This document shows, in pieces, positions 34,827 through 44,467 of a stretch of DNA of 64,000 nucleotides (its first letter is position 1; every line of letters begins with the position of its first letter). The DNA is from Pantoea alfalfae (lineage in GTDB: Bacteria; Pseudomonadota; Gammaproteobacteria; Enterobacterales; Enterobacteriaceae). Made by a program: the position numbers and the translations under genes. The DNA is taken from contig NZ_CP082292.1 in assembly GCF_019880205.1 (NCBI RefSeq), positions 2,046,001 to 2,110,000 on the forward strand. The letters run 5' to 3'. The notes beneath the pieces were generated by a model that was not told the DNA's origin, ran no database searches, and worked only from the letters and a program-made list of their open reading frames with translations.

Positions 34827-35687
34827 TCAGTGCGGCTGCCGGGAAACGTGTTCGGCAGCTGCACGATTTGCCGCACTCACCGCTTCTGCCAGCGTTACCC
34901 CGCTACTCAGGCGCTGACACAACACGCCGACAAAACAATCCCCGGCACCGTGGGTGCTGACCAGTGTCACCTTCTGCGCCGCCAGTGTATGCGTCTCTCC
35001 CGCCTCGCTGTAAGCCACACCATGTTCACCAGCGGTAACCACCACTCTGGCAAACCGGCTGGCCAGCGATTCTGCCGCTGAGCGCGCCGACGTCAGATCC
35101 TGCACGCTAATCCCGCACATATCGCGTGCTTCAATGGCGTTCACCACCAGCAGATCGATACAGTTTTCAAACGCGGCTGACAACGGCCGGGCGGGCGCGG
35201 CATTGACGCAGACCGTAATCCCCCGCTGCTGTGCCGCCTGGGCCGCACAGAGGTTCACCGCTTCCGGGACTTCATTTTGCAGCACCAGCAGCGACACCTC
35301 CTGCCAGAAGCCGGGTTGCACAAAGGTCTCCAGCGGGATCTGCTGATTGGCATTGGAGACCACCACAGCACCGTAATCTCCTTCGGCATCGGTAATCGCC
35401 ACGCTCATCCCGGAGGGAAGCGCATCAATGATGCTGACGGCGGTGCAATCGACCCCCGCCTGCTGCAGATGATCCAGCAGGAATTGCCCCTGCTGATCGC
35501 GCCCCACTGAACCGGCAAAGCGCACTGTGGCACCCGCGCGTGCCGCTGCGACGGCCTGATTACCTCCCTTGCCACCAAACTTATAGTGACAGGCGCTGCC
35601 CATCACGGTTTCGCCTTTTTCCGGGCGATGGTGTGCATCCAGCATAATGTCGTAGTGAAGACTGCCGGTGACTGCAATTTTGCTCAT
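34827..35687 (-). CDS. PfkB-family sugar kinase (ribokinase-like)
   Basis: A 286-residue cytoplasmic kinase. The N-terminal sugar site has GGKGGNQAVAAARAG (the first PfkB signature). The C-terminal signature STHGAGDCFVGVL holds the catalytic Asp of GAGD and the anion hole. It transfers phosphate from ATP to an imported pentose or related sugar. It is the last gene of a ribose-type ABC operon, 2 bp after the RpiR regulator gene. Ribokinase proper is about 305 residues, so this is a short relative and the substrate may not be ribose. Confidence 0.85.
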   Translation of the reverse strand: MSKIAVTGSLHYDIMLDAHHRPEKGETVMGSACHYKFGGKGGNQAVAAARAGATVRFAGSVGRDQQGQFLLDHLQQAGVDCTAVSIIDALPSGMSVAITDAEGDYGAVVVSNANQQIPLETFVQPGFWQEVSLLVLQNEVPEAVNLCAAQAAQQRGITVCVNAAPARPLSAAFENCIDLLVVNAIEARDMCGISVQDLTSARSAAESLASRFARVVVTAGEHGVAYSEAGETHTLAAQKVTLVSTHGAGDCFVGVLCQRLSSGVTLAEAVSAANRAAAEHVSRQPH

Positions 35688-35689
35688 AG

Positions 35690-36547
35690 CTAGAATTCCC
35701 GCAGATCCTGAACCGCATGCTGGGTTTTCATCAGGTTCTTCTCCGCCCGCTTCAGATCTTTCTTGGCGATAGCGACAAACAGCGCATCCAGAATATTGAG
35801 TTGGGCGATGCGTGACGCGGCGTTTTCACCCAGCAGATGCGATCCCTGAGAGGTTGAATTGAGGACCACATGCGCACTCTGCGCGATCGGGGATTCGGCG
35901 TAGTTGGTAATGGCGATAACCTTCGCGCCATTCCTTCCCGCCAGTCTGACCGGATCGTTCACCGCACGCGTAGCACCCGAATGGCTGATGGCGATAACCA
36001 CATCGTCATCAGATAACACGGCGGCAGACATCAGCATGATGTGGGCGTCGTCATAGGCAGTCGACTTAATGCCAATCTTCAGCATCTTGTGTGACAGGTC
36101 CCGCGCCACGGCGGCAGAGCCGCCCACGGCGTAGAGATCGATATGACGCGCTTTAAAGATAATGTCCGCCGCACGATTGAATTCAGAAACATCCAGAATC
36201 GATAAGGTCTCTTCAATCGCCTGGATAGAGGTTCTGAAAACTTTGGCCAGCAACTGCTCCGATGAATCATCCGGCTCAATTTCCGCATGCAGCCCTGCCA
36301 CTTCAGACTGGTTGTAATAGATCAGGCCACTTCTGAAATGCCTGAAGCCGGTGAAGTTAAGTTTTTTGGTAATCTTAACGATCATCGCTTCAGAGACATT
36401 ATTCTCCCGCGCAATCTCCTTTAATGAGGATTGCTCGGTAATGTCGGTTCGGGCAATTATCGCCTCAGCTACCCGACGTTCTAACGGCGTCAGCTGGGGC
36501 AAACGCATACGAATCTGAGCGCCAATGGCTCGCGGATCTTGCTTCAT
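35690..36547 (-). CDS. MurR/RpiR-family transcriptional regulator
   Basis: A 285-residue regulator. Residues 1-77 form the RpiR-type HTH (SLKEIARENNVSEAMIVKIT). Residues from about 120 form a SIS sugar-phosphate-binding domain with IDLYAVGGSAAVARDLSHKM and VIAISHSGATRAV. It probably senses the kinase product and controls this operon. The ATG shares one base with the permease stop codon (TAATG), so it lies within the operon rather than being transcribed separately. Confidence 0.88.
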   Translation of the reverse strand: MKQDPRAIGAQIRMRLPQLTPLERRVAEAIIARTDITEQSSLKEIARENNVSEAMIVKITKKLNFTGFRHFRSGLIYYNQSEVAGLHAEIEPDDSSEQLLAKVFRTSIQAIEETLSILDVSEFNRAADIIFKARHIDLYAVGGSAAVARDLSHKMLKIGIKSTAYDDAHIMLMSAAVLSDDDVVIAISHSGATRAVNDPVRLAGRNGAKVIAITNYAESPIAQSAHVVLNSTSQGSHLLGENAASRIAQLNILDALFVAIAKKDLKRAEKNLMKTQHAVQDLREF

Positions 36548-37518
36548 TACTTGCCTCGGGTCGCCCGGTCAATCAACATCGCTATGATAATAATAAGGCC
36601 GGTAGCGAGCAATTGGTAAAAGGCCTGAATGTTCAGTAAGGTCAAGCCATTACGTAACGCACCGAGGATAACCACGCCGATCAGCGTCCCGAAGATACTG
36701 CCCTTGCCGCCCATTAACGACGCACCGCCAATGGCCGCCGCCGCAATCGCATCCAGTTCCCACAGGTTGCCGATGGTCGGTTCGGCAGCCCCCAGACGAC
36801 CAATCAGAATCAGCGAGGCCAGTGAGGCCAGCAGGCCGGAGAAGATATAGACCGTGACCTTGGTGCGCTTAACCGGCACACCCGCGACCCGCGCCGCCTC
36901 TTCATTGCCGCCAATCGCCAGAATATATTCCCCCAGCGGGGTCTTATTCATCACCGTCCACAGCAGCAGTGCAATCACTGCCACAATCACAATCGGCGTG
37001 GGGATACCGAAAAGCGTACTGTTGATCAGGCTGCGAAATTCCAGCGGAATACCAAAGATGGGATTGCCGCCGGTGTAGATCAGCGCTATCGCTCGGAACA
37101 GCGACAGGCCGCCCAGCGTGACAATAAACGGCTGCAGCCCGGCATAGGCGATCAGCGTGCCGCTGAACAGCCCGCACATCGCGCCCACACCCAGCGTCGC
37201 AAGGATCGCCAGCGGCACCGGCACGCCCGATGCCATCAGGGTTGCACCCAGCACCGCAGAGAGCGCCGCCGTGGGACCGACCGAGAGGTCAATCCCGCCG
37301 GAGATAATCACCAGCGTCATGCCCAGTGCAATCAGGGCGTTGATGGAGGACTGCTGCAGAATATTCAGCAGATTAGGCAGGGTGAAAAAGACCGGCGACA
37401 GAAACGAAAATGTCACCACGATAATCAGTAAGCCAATTAAGGTACCGGCATCACGCAGATTAAATTTAAGCCGCAGCGCAGGTCGGGTACCCGGCCCGGT
37501 AGATGTCTGAGTTGTCAT
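36547..37518 (-). CDS. Ribose-type ABC transporter permease (RbsC family)
   Basis: A 323-residue membrane protein of the BPD_transp_2 family. It has around ten hydrophobic segments and the RbsC-type ATPase-contact motif NEEAARVAGVPVKRTKV. The segment GMTLVIISGGIDLSVGPTAA is diagnostic for carbohydrate permeases of the CUT2 group. It works with the upstream ATPase and binding protein. It is encoded 32 bp after the ATPase gene. Confidence 0.9.
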   Translation of the reverse strand: MTTQTSTGPGTRPALRLKFNLRDAGTLIGLLIIVVTFSFLSPVFFTLPNLLNILQQSSINALIALGMTLVIISGGIDLSVGPTAALSAVLGATLMASGVPVPLAILATLGVGAMCGLFSGTLIAYAGLQPFIVTLGGLSLFRAIALIYTGGNPIFGIPLEFRSLINSTLFGIPTPIVIVAVIALLLWTVMNKTPLGEYILAIGGNEEAARVAGVPVKRTKVTVYIFSGLLASLASLILIGRLGAAEPTIGNLWELDAIAAAAIGGASLMGGKGSIFGTLIGVVILGALRNGLTLLNIQAFYQLLATGLIIIIAMLIDRATRGK

Positions 37519-37550
37519 AGTTATAACCTTAAATAGTGTCAGGTAAGCGG

Positions 37551-39053
37551 TCAGGCGGTCTGGTCGATATCTTTGATGGCATAACGGGCAATGTTCTCTT
37601 CGGTGATCGCGCTGCCGGTTAACTCTTTGGTTATCCGGCCCTCGCGCATCACCAGCACCCGATCGGAGATGCGCATGATCTCGGTCATTTCTGACGACAC
37701 CACCACAATGGCTTTGCCCGCCTGGGCCAGTTTTTCAATCAGGTGATAGATTTCAGACTTGGCACCAATATCGATACCGCGCGTCGGCTCATCAAACAGA
37801 AATACATTAGCATCCGCCGCAACCCAGCGGCCGATGATCACTTTTTGCTGATTGCCGCCGCTCAGCGTGCCGATGGTTTTCTCAATGTCGAGCGGGCGCA
37901 GTTTCAGGTCGCCCATGACCTTCAGCGCCTCGCGGTCCAGCCGGGCCTGGTTCATCAGCCCCGCCGACGTGAAGCGGTGCATCGACGGCAGCGCCATATT
38001 CATCTTCACCGCCCGCTCTTTGATAATGCCCTCTTTTTTGCGGTCTTCAGGTACCAGGCCAATGCCCGCCTTGATCGCCGCACGCACGTTGTGGTTCTTC
38101 ACCGCGGCACCGTTGACGCTCACCGTGCCACGGGTGCGCCGGTCGATACCAGCAATCAACTTCAGCAGTTCTGTGCGCCCGGCACCCACCAGCCCGGCAA
38201 TCCCCAGCACTTCGCCCGCACGAACGCTGAAATTGGCCGCCACCACCTCATTGCCACGCGTCAGATCCTCTACCCGCAGCACTTCGCGATCGGTGACAAA
38301 TGCCTGATGGTCAAGCTTGTCGATCTTCCGTCCGACCATTTTGGCGACGATGCTCTCCTCATCCTCATCACTGATGTTGACCACCCCAACCTGCTTTCCG
38401 TCACGCATAATGGTGGCGCGGTCGCACACCCGGAAAATCTCATTCATCTTGTGCGAGACATAGATCAGCGAAACGCCGGTCGACTTCAGATCGCCAATCA
38501 GCTCCGCCAGCCGATCAAATTCGCGTGGCGTCAGGCTGGAGGTCGGTTCATCCATGGCGATGATTTTGGCGTCATCCAGCAGCGCCCGGGCAATCTCAAC
38601 GATTTGCTGCTGCGATACCTTGAGGTTCCTGATCGGCGTATCGGGATCGATAGTGGGATCCAGCGTCTTCAGAATCAGGTTGGCCCGCGCCAGCTGGGCC
38701 TTTTTATCCACCCACCAGCCCCCGGCGCGGGTCAGCGGGCGACCCAGAAACATGTTCTGCGCCACGGAAAGCTCAGGCACATGCTGCAACTCCTGGTGGA
38801 TCATCGCGATCCCGGCCTGACGGGCGCTGAGCGGACTGCGGATCTGCACCCGGTTTCCGTTGACGCTGATCTCTCCGCTGTCCGCGCCGCGAACGCCGGA
38901 GAGGATATTCAGCAGCGTCGACTTACCCGCGCCGTTTTCCCCAATCAGCGCGTGCACCTCGCCGGGCCGCACTGAGAAATCGACCTCCTGCAGCGCGGCG
39001 GCGTTACCGTAACTTTTGCTGATGCCACACATCATTAAGCGAAACTGTTCCAT
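37551..39053 (-). CDS. Ribose-type ABC transporter ATPase (RbsA family), two ATP domains
   Basis: A 500-residue tandem ATPase typical of CUT2 sugar transporters. The first domain has Walker A GENGAGKSTLLNIL and Walker B IIAMDEPTSSL; its signature (VSQQQIVEIA) is the degenerate LSxxQ form usual for this family. The second domain has a degenerate Walker A (GLVGAGRTELLKLI) and an intact signature LSGGNQQKVIIGR with FLFDEPTRGID. The start at 39053 (MEQFRLMMCGISKSYG) is chosen because the upstream extension lies in the binding-protein gene. The binding protein ends 16 bp upstream. Confidence 0.9.
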   Translation of the reverse strand: MEQFRLMMCGISKSYGNAAALQEVDFSVRPGEVHALIGENGAGKSTLLNILSGVRGADSGEISVNGNRVQIRSPLSARQAGIAMIHQELQHVPELSVAQNMFLGRPLTRAGGWWVDKKAQLARANLILKTLDPTIDPDTPIRNLKVSQQQIVEIARALLDDAKIIAMDEPTSSLTPREFDRLAELIGDLKSTGVSLIYVSHKMNEIFRVCDRATIMRDGKQVGVVNISDEDEESIVAKMVGRKIDKLDHQAFVTDREVLRVEDLTRGNEVVAANFSVRAGEVLGIAGLVGAGRTELLKLIAGIDRRTRGTVSVNGAAVKNHNVRAAIKAGIGLVPEDRKKEGIIKERAVKMNMALPSMHRFTSAGLMNQARLDREALKVMGDLKLRPLDIEKTIGTLSGGNQQKVIIGRWVAADANVFLFDEPTRGIDIGAKSEIYHLIEKLAQAGKAIVVVSSEMTEIMRISDRVLVMREGRITKELTGSAITEENIARYAIKDIDQTA

Positions 39054-39069
39054 ACCCGCTCCCGCTGAT

Positions 39070-40110
39070 CTATTGTTGAGCCAGCAGCTGACGCAACCGG
39101 TTGTTGTCTTTGGTTGAGAACGCCTCAACATTCTCTTTGGTGATCAGCGCCTGAGGTGTCGAGACAACGCGCGACAGTTTCTGTCCGTTGATCAGACGGA
39201 TAATGACGTCCATCGCCACTTCACCGGTCAGCACCGGGAAACTGTCGACCGTGCCGGTCAGCTCGCCGCGCTTAATCGAGGCGTAGGCATCGGAAATACC
39301 GTCAGTGCCAAAGATGGCCACCTGTGACGCTTTGTTCTGCGCGCGTACCGCCTCCACCACGCCCAGCGCCATGGTGTCGTTGTTGGCATAGAAGCCGATC
39401 AAATCAGGATGCTGCTGCAGAATGGTCGATGCGGCGTTAAAGGCCTGCTCGCGACTCCAGTTAGCGGGCACGCTGGCCACGATGGTGAACTTCCCTGCAC
39501 TGTCCAGCGTCTCTTTAAAGCCACGGGTGCGCTGTCCGGCGGCATAAACCCCTGGCTGCCCTTCAATCACCGCCACTTTGCCGCCCTGCGGATGGTGCTG
39601 AATAAACCACTTCGCCACCCGCACGCCATTGTCCTTCTGGACGTTGCCGACGTAGTAGCGCGCATTCGGCATTACTGCATCATTAACGTTCACCACCGGA
39701 ATATTTTTACTGTTGGCACTCTCCAGTGCAGGCTCCAGGTTGATATCGGTCTGCGGCGAAACCAGCAGGCCGTTAAAGCCCTGCGAAATCAGTGTTTCCG
39801 CAATGGAGAGCTGACCGAGCTGATCGTCTTCATTGGCTGCCGCCTGATAAGCGACAGTGAAACCATACTTTTTCGCCACGTTCTGATAGCCCTGACCGAG
39901 TGAGCGCCAGTACTCATTGGTCAGGGTTTTCGATACCCCGCCAATCTTCAGCGACTTATCGACTTTTGGCAGTGCGCCATATCTGGTGTCGAGCTGGGTC
40001 CAGTCGGTGCGATCCGGTTCAGTATCGGATTGCAGCGGTGCCAGTTCTGCCGCATAAACCGTGCTGCAGAGCAGTGAGGAGGCGATAAGAGCAAGCAGGC
40101 GTTTTTTCAT
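39070..40110 (-). CDS. Periplasmic sugar-binding protein of the ABC transporter
   Basis: A 346-residue periplasmic-binding-protein-1-fold protein with signal peptide MKKRLLALIASSLLCSTVYA. The hinge and sugar-contact blocks are visible: NEDDQLGQLSIAETLISQGF, GLLVSPQTDINLEPAL, FYANNDTMALGVVEAV and IFGTDGISDAYASI. It is longer than ribose-binding protein at the N-terminus, with about 35 extra residues before the core. It delivers the sugar to the adjacent permease. The ligand is not deducible. Confidence 0.88.
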   Translation of the reverse strand: MKKRLLALIASSLLCSTVYAAELAPLQSDTEPDRTDWTQLDTRYGALPKVDKSLKIGGVSKTLTNEYWRSLGQGYQNVAKKYGFTVAYQAAANEDDQLGQLSIAETLISQGFNGLLVSPQTDINLEPALESANSKNIPVVNVNDAVMPNARYYVGNVQKDNGVRVAKWFIQHHPQGGKVAVIEGQPGVYAAGQRTRGFKETLDSAGKFTIVASVPANWSREQAFNAASTILQQHPDLIGFYANNDTMALGVVEAVRAQNKASQVAIFGTDGISDAYASIKRGELTGTVDSFPVLTGEVAMDVIIRLINGQKLSRVVSTPQALITKENVEAFSTKDNNRLRQLLAQQ

Positions 40111-40165
40111 TTTTTATTCTCAGGGTGTTGGGTAGAGGTGTGATGTTTTTATGATTAATCGGCTG

Positions 40166-41146
40166 TCAGCGCGCCAGCATGATGTCATTGACGATCTGCT
40201 GAGAGGCCACCGCATCCTGACGCCCGATGGCCGCCAGTAACGGCGCGTTGTCGTGCAGCTGGTCACACAGCCTCAGCAGACGGGTCACGGTCGCAATATT
40301 GCTTTCTGCCTCACGGATTGGGTCAAGACCGCTGGCATCCGGGAAGGTATCGAAGTAGTAGGCACCGCGGTAGCCATCACGCTGCATCTGCCAGAGAAAC
40401 TCCAGCGTGGCGCGTGGGTTAACTGAGCCGACCATCAGGCCGTCATCACGCTTGCCCCAGCCGTCATTAAGGTCCAGCCCCAGCAGCCGTGAGCGGCGCG
40501 CCACCATGGCGGCGGCGTAAGCCGGGATCTCATTGGCAAACAGGACATGAGCAAAATCCAGGGTGATCCCCAGGTTGGCGCAGCCCGCCTCTTCCACAGC
40601 CAGCAGACAGGTGGTGGCGTTGGGAAAGATGCTGTAGGCGCGTGGCTCATTGGGTTTATATTCGATGCTGACGTCAACGTCCGGTGCATACTCCGCCACT
40701 TCACGCACGGCGCTGACCGCATCCTCCCAGATTTTCTTATAGTCCGCCTGGAAGCAGTAATCGAAACCGTCCTGCCCCATCCACAGCGTCATCAGCCGTG
40801 AACCAAATTCCCGACCCGCGTCGATGCCGCGCTTGGTCAGCTCAATCGCTTCGCGACGCACTTTCGCGTCGGGATGGGTAAACGCGCCGATTTTGAACTG
40901 CGGCGCGTCCCAGCGCATCTGCATACCGTTAACGGCCAGACCCGCATCACTGATCGCCTGGCGCAGTGTGGCGATATCGCTGGTGAGATGTTGCGGATAG
41001 TTGAGGTCGAGATGCGTTAAGCCTTTGACCTTGCCTGCACGGGCAACCATCTGCAGCACAGAGGGCTTGCCCTGCTGATCGGGCCAGTAGAGGTGCGCCC
41101 CCGAGGCGAAAGAGTTAAGACGGGTAGCAAATTTCAGTTCCGACAT
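40166..41146 (-). CDS. TIM-barrel sugar (phosphate) isomerase/epimerase
   Basis: A 326-residue protein of the xylose-isomerase-like TIM-barrel family (AP-endonuclease-2 fold). Likely metal ligands are in VSIEYKPNEPRAYSIF (Glu), ITLDFAHVLFANE (Asp and His) and LGLDLNDGW (Asp). The start at 41146 has AAGGA 9 nt upstream; ATG 41152 is too close to it. It is the first gene of the operon and presumably converts the imported sugar before phosphorylation by the PfkB kinase. The exact reaction is unknown. Confidence 0.82.
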   Translation of the reverse strand: MSELKFATRLNSFASGAHLYWPDQQGKPSVLQMVARAGKVKGLTHLDLNYPQHLTSDIATLRQAISDAGLAVNGMQMRWDAPQFKIGAFTHPDAKVRREAIELTKRGIDAGREFGSRLMTLWMGQDGFDYCFQADYKKIWEDAVSAVREVAEYAPDVDVSIEYKPNEPRAYSIFPNATTCLLAVEEAGCANLGITLDFAHVLFANEIPAYAAAMVARRSRLLGLDLNDGWGKRDDGLMVGSVNPRATLEFLWQMQRDGYRGAYYFDTFPDASGLDPIREAESNIATVTRLLRLCDQLHDNAPLLAAIGRQDAVASQQIVNDIMLAR

Positions 41147-41170
41147 GAGCATCAATCCTTCAGAGTGCGT

Positions 41171-41210
41171 ATTGTGAAGTACTTTTCGTATTCACGATTA
41201 ATTGTGAAGT
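41171..41210. promoter_or_regulatory. Repeated operator-like elements upstream of the sugar operon
   Basis: The 10-mer ATTGTGAAGT occurs twice, at 41171-41180 and 41201-41210, exactly 30 bp apart. Between them TTCAC (41191-41195) forms an inverted pair with the first GTGAA. It lies 25-65 bp upstream of the first gene and is a candidate site for the operon's RpiR regulator. Confidence 0.45.
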
Positions 41211-41403
41211 CATATATTAATCTACGCCTCGCGGCTTAATGCGCAAGTCTGTCAGGCAGGAGAAATCGTTAAAGCGGGAGCGCTGTCACGAAATGGTTTC
41301 GATGCGTTATCAGATGGTGTGAATACGGAGATGAAAGAATTGAGATGAAATACAACAGGTTGTCGCGATAAGCCGGGCGTGAGATCTGACAGGCAGAGGT
41401 GTG

Positions 41404-41434
41404 AAAAAAGCTGAGCGCCGGGGCGGCGCTCAGC
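41404..41434 (-). terminator. Terminator of gcd
   Basis: GCTGAGCGCC/GGCGCTCAGC is a perfect 10-bp stem with a 5-nt loop, followed on the - strand by six T, directly after the gcd stop. Confidence 0.85.
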
Positions 41435-41443
41435 GGGTCAGGA

Positions 41444-43801
41444 TTACTTCAGACGGAAAGCGACAACGCTGTCGCCCGCCGTGGTGCCGAGCGAGCCGTG
41501 GCCGCCCGCGGCAATCACCACATACTGCTTGCCATCTTTGCCCATAAAGGTGGATGGCGTGGCCTGCGCACCCGCGCTCAGTTCAGTCTGCCACAGCAGT
41601 TCGCCAGTGGTGCTGTCGTAAGCACGGAAGAAGTTATCTGCCGTTGCGCCGTGGAACACCAGATCACCCGCCGTCAGCAGCGGTCCGCCGTGCGCCACCA
41701 TACCCATCGGGAAACCGAGCGGGAAGCGGCCAGGCAGGAAGCTGGTCTTGAGGTTTTTGGTGGTACCGACGCGACGCAGCCATTCAGTTTTGCCGGTGGT
41801 CAGATCCACACCGACCATCCGTCCCCACGGTGGCGCGATGCAGGGAATACCCAGACCCGACGCCATCTGCTGGATGTGGATAGCGTAATCTCCGTGGAAG
41901 TTTTCATTCCAGTACGGCGTGCCATCTTTGGTGAAAGTACGCTGGGTTTCGGTTTCCGGCGTGCGCTTAATCAGGTTGTATTTGTAGGCCAGGCGCACCG
42001 GTGCCGCAATCAGCATCTGACGCTGCGGATCAACAGCCACGGAACCCCAGTTAAACACCCCGATGTTGCCCGGGAAGATCAGCGAGCCTTTCTCGGTTGG
42101 CGGCGTCCAAGGGTTACCATCATAACGCAGCTCACGGAAGGTCGTGCGACAGGCCATCTGGTCAAATGGCGTAATGCCCCACATCGACTTCTCAGTCAGC
42201 GGCTGCGGAATGAAGTTCAGGCTGGAGACCGGCTGGGTCGCCGCGTACTGTTCGCCCTTAATGCCATCCGTGGAGACCTTAACCTGCTCTACCGGGTAAA
42301 CCGGCTCACCGGTCAGGCGGTTCAGCACAAACAGGTTGCCGGTTTTCGTCGGCAGGATCACCGCCGGTTGCGGTTTGCCCTGATAGTTGATGTCCACCAG
42401 CGACGGCTGTGACGGGTTATCGCGATCCCAGAGGTCGTGGTTCGAACTCTGATAACGCCATTTGAACGCTCCTGTTTTCAGATCCAGTGCCACCAGCGCA
42501 TCACGGAATTTTTCAGTGTTGCTGGCGGGATCGCGTTCAAGTCCCACTTCATCCGGCGAGGCGTTACCAAACGGCACATAAACCAGGCCGTTTTTCAGGT
42601 CGGCGCTCAGGGTGGCCCAGGCGACCGGGGTATCCTGTGGATAGGTTGCGCCTGCGGCGACCGGTGCGGTGTTATCCGGATTAGCCGGATCGAAGTTCCA
42701 CACCAGACGACCCGTAACGGCATCATAGGCACGGATCACACCCGATGGGTTGCCGCTGTTGAAGCCGTTATCCATCACCGAACCGCCAACGATCACCAGA
42801 TTGCCTGCCACCAGTGGCGCGGCAGTCTGCATCAGCGCGTGCGGACGCACCTCGCCCATGTTGGCGCGCAGGTTTACCACGCCGTTGTCACCAAAGTCAG
42901 CACAGGCTTTACCGGTATCGGCATCCAGCGCCAGCAGGCGGGCATCGGTGGTCGCATTAAAGATACGTTTACGGCAGATAGCCGGGGATGCGCCTGTCTG
43001 CTGCTCCGCCTGTTGACCGGCATCGAAGTAGCTCACGCCACGACAGGTCTGGTGCTGCTGCAGATAAGAGCGGTTTTTATCCGGCGCTGTTTTCCACTTC
43101 ACCGCACCGGTTTCCGGATCAAGAGCATGGACTTCATTGTGCGGCGTACAGAAGTAGAGCATGCCGTTGGCTTTCAGCGGTGTCGCTTCAAAGGTGTATT
43201 CAGTCGCATCATCACCCTGGCGCAAATCGCCGGTGTGATAGGTCCAGGCCACTTCCAGATCTTTCACGTTATCTTTAGTGATCTGCTTCAGTGCCGAGAA
43301 ACGCTGGCCATCCGTCGTACCGCCATAGGCGTTCCACTCTTCAGTAGCACCGCCGGTCGCGGAACTATTACGTTGGGTGTTAATGGTGCCCTGTTGCGGC
43401 AGCGGATCGTAGAAGCAGAGGCCAATCACCAGCAGCACCATCAGCACCACTGAGCCGCCAAGGAAAGGATGGAAGCGACGCTGTCCCTGATAGAGAGGAC
43501 GTACCACCCATGGCAGCGCCAGCCAGAGACCCAGCACGCCAAACAGGTCGCCGCGCGGGATCCACTGCCATTTGTCGAAGCCCACTTCCCAGATCGTCCA
43601 GAACAGCGTAACCCACATCAGCAGCGCATACAGCGTCAGTGCACTACGTTTGTTCATCATCAGCAGAATCGCGCTGAGCAGAACGCCCACACCCATCAAC
43701 GCATAGAACGCGCTGCCTCCTGCAAGCAGAAGTTGTCCTCCCATGTAAATCAGGGCGATAGCAAATATCACCATGATTACGCTGGTTATTTTATTGATCA
43801 T
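41444..43801 (-). CDS. gcd: Membrane-bound PQQ-dependent glucose dehydrogenase
   Basis: A 785-residue quinoprotein, close to the E. coli Gcd length of 796. The first about 140 residues contain five hydrophobic helices. The rest is an eight-bladed propeller beginning EEWNAYGGTTDGQRFSALKQ, with tryptophan-docking repeats and DLWDRDNPSQPSLVDI near the active site. It oxidises glucose to gluconolactone in the periplasm and passes electrons to ubiquinone; in plant-associated bacteria the acid dissolves mineral phosphate. The start at 43801 follows GAGGATGGATC. No pqq synthesis genes are in the window. Confidence 0.95.
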   Translation of the reverse strand: MINKITSVIMVIFAIALIYMGGQLLLAGGSAFYALMGVGVLLSAILLMMNKRSALTLYALLMWVTLFWTIWEVGFDKWQWIPRGDLFGVLGLWLALPWVVRPLYQGQRRFHPFLGGSVVLMVLLVIGLCFYDPLPQQGTINTQRNSSATGGATEEWNAYGGTTDGQRFSALKQITKDNVKDLEVAWTYHTGDLRQGDDATEYTFEATPLKANGMLYFCTPHNEVHALDPETGAVKWKTAPDKNRSYLQQHQTCRGVSYFDAGQQAEQQTGASPAICRKRIFNATTDARLLALDADTGKACADFGDNGVVNLRANMGEVRPHALMQTAAPLVAGNLVIVGGSVMDNGFNSGNPSGVIRAYDAVTGRLVWNFDPANPDNTAPVAAGATYPQDTPVAWATLSADLKNGLVYVPFGNASPDEVGLERDPASNTEKFRDALVALDLKTGAFKWRYQSSNHDLWDRDNPSQPSLVDINYQGKPQPAVILPTKTGNLFVLNRLTGEPVYPVEQVKVSTDGIKGEQYAATQPVSSLNFIPQPLTEKSMWGITPFDQMACRTTFRELRYDGNPWTPPTEKGSLIFPGNIGVFNWGSVAVDPQRQMLIAAPVRLAYKYNLIKRTPETETQRTFTKDGTPYWNENFHGDYAIHIQQMASGLGIPCIAPPWGRMVGVDLTTGKTEWLRRVGTTKNLKTSFLPGRFPLGFPMGMVAHGGPLLTAGDLVFHGATADNFFRAYDSTTGELLWQTELSAGAQATPSTFMGKDGKQYVVIAAGGHGSLGTTAGDSVVAFRLK

Positions 43802-44467
43802 GATCCATCCTCGGGTCATTAGCGGTCATCAGAAAGTTAAGCTGGAAACATAAATTCAACGAGATTTTAACGTACATGAGAAATATGTAAAAACGTGTAC
43901 AGGCGTAAATCATTAGTAATATTTATTAGAAATGTCGACTGCAGAGGCTTTACCACCGCTTTATTTACTTTCCTAAGGGCCAAATACGCGATATCCATCA
44001 CAAAAAATTAACGATAGGCCGTGCGTTATCGCACCTTTTGTTCAAAGGTGAATAACTGACAGATCCGTTGCGCTTCATGAACGCCAGCTTAAGTCTGATC
44101 AAACAGGGGTAATAAGTGTCAAATAAGCCTAATGGTTTATTCACGTCGTGCTGCAAAAGCTCTTAATGCTATAAGCAGAAAACTTAATACACTGCAGTTT
44201 TAAACTGTCTGCTGATCAGTGCTCATGCGGTGTCAATGATTTTCAAAGTATTAATTCTGGCAGTTGACTTTAATCTGCCATTATTTTTTTAGCGCTTCAT
44301 TTAATAAGAAACAGATTAATAATAAAAGGGATTCTGACCATGAAATCGCTTTCAGATATTCCGTAGCCTGACGCTGTTTCTATCTGTGATATATATCAGC
44401 ACTGTTATAAGAATTTATCCGGCCAGCAGGCGGGATTTTCTCTGGCAGCAATAACCCAAGGCTAACT
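43802..44467. other. AT-rich divergent intergenic region between gcd and the GT-D gene
   Basis: About 665 bp without a supportable gene. It must hold the gcd promoter on the left and the promoter of the glycosyltransferase gene on the right. No hairpin with a T-run, tRNA or repeat was recognised. Confidence 0.5.

Noticed and set aside
37743-38975. A 410-codon open frame antisense to the ribose-type ATPase gene
   Set aside because: It lies wholly inside an intact, well-conserved ABC ATPase gene on the other strand and shows no domain, signal or ribosome-binding site. It is a by-product of GC-rich codon use.
42437-43453. A 338-codon open frame antisense to gcd
   Set aside because: It mirrors the glucose dehydrogenase gene and has no recognisable protein features.
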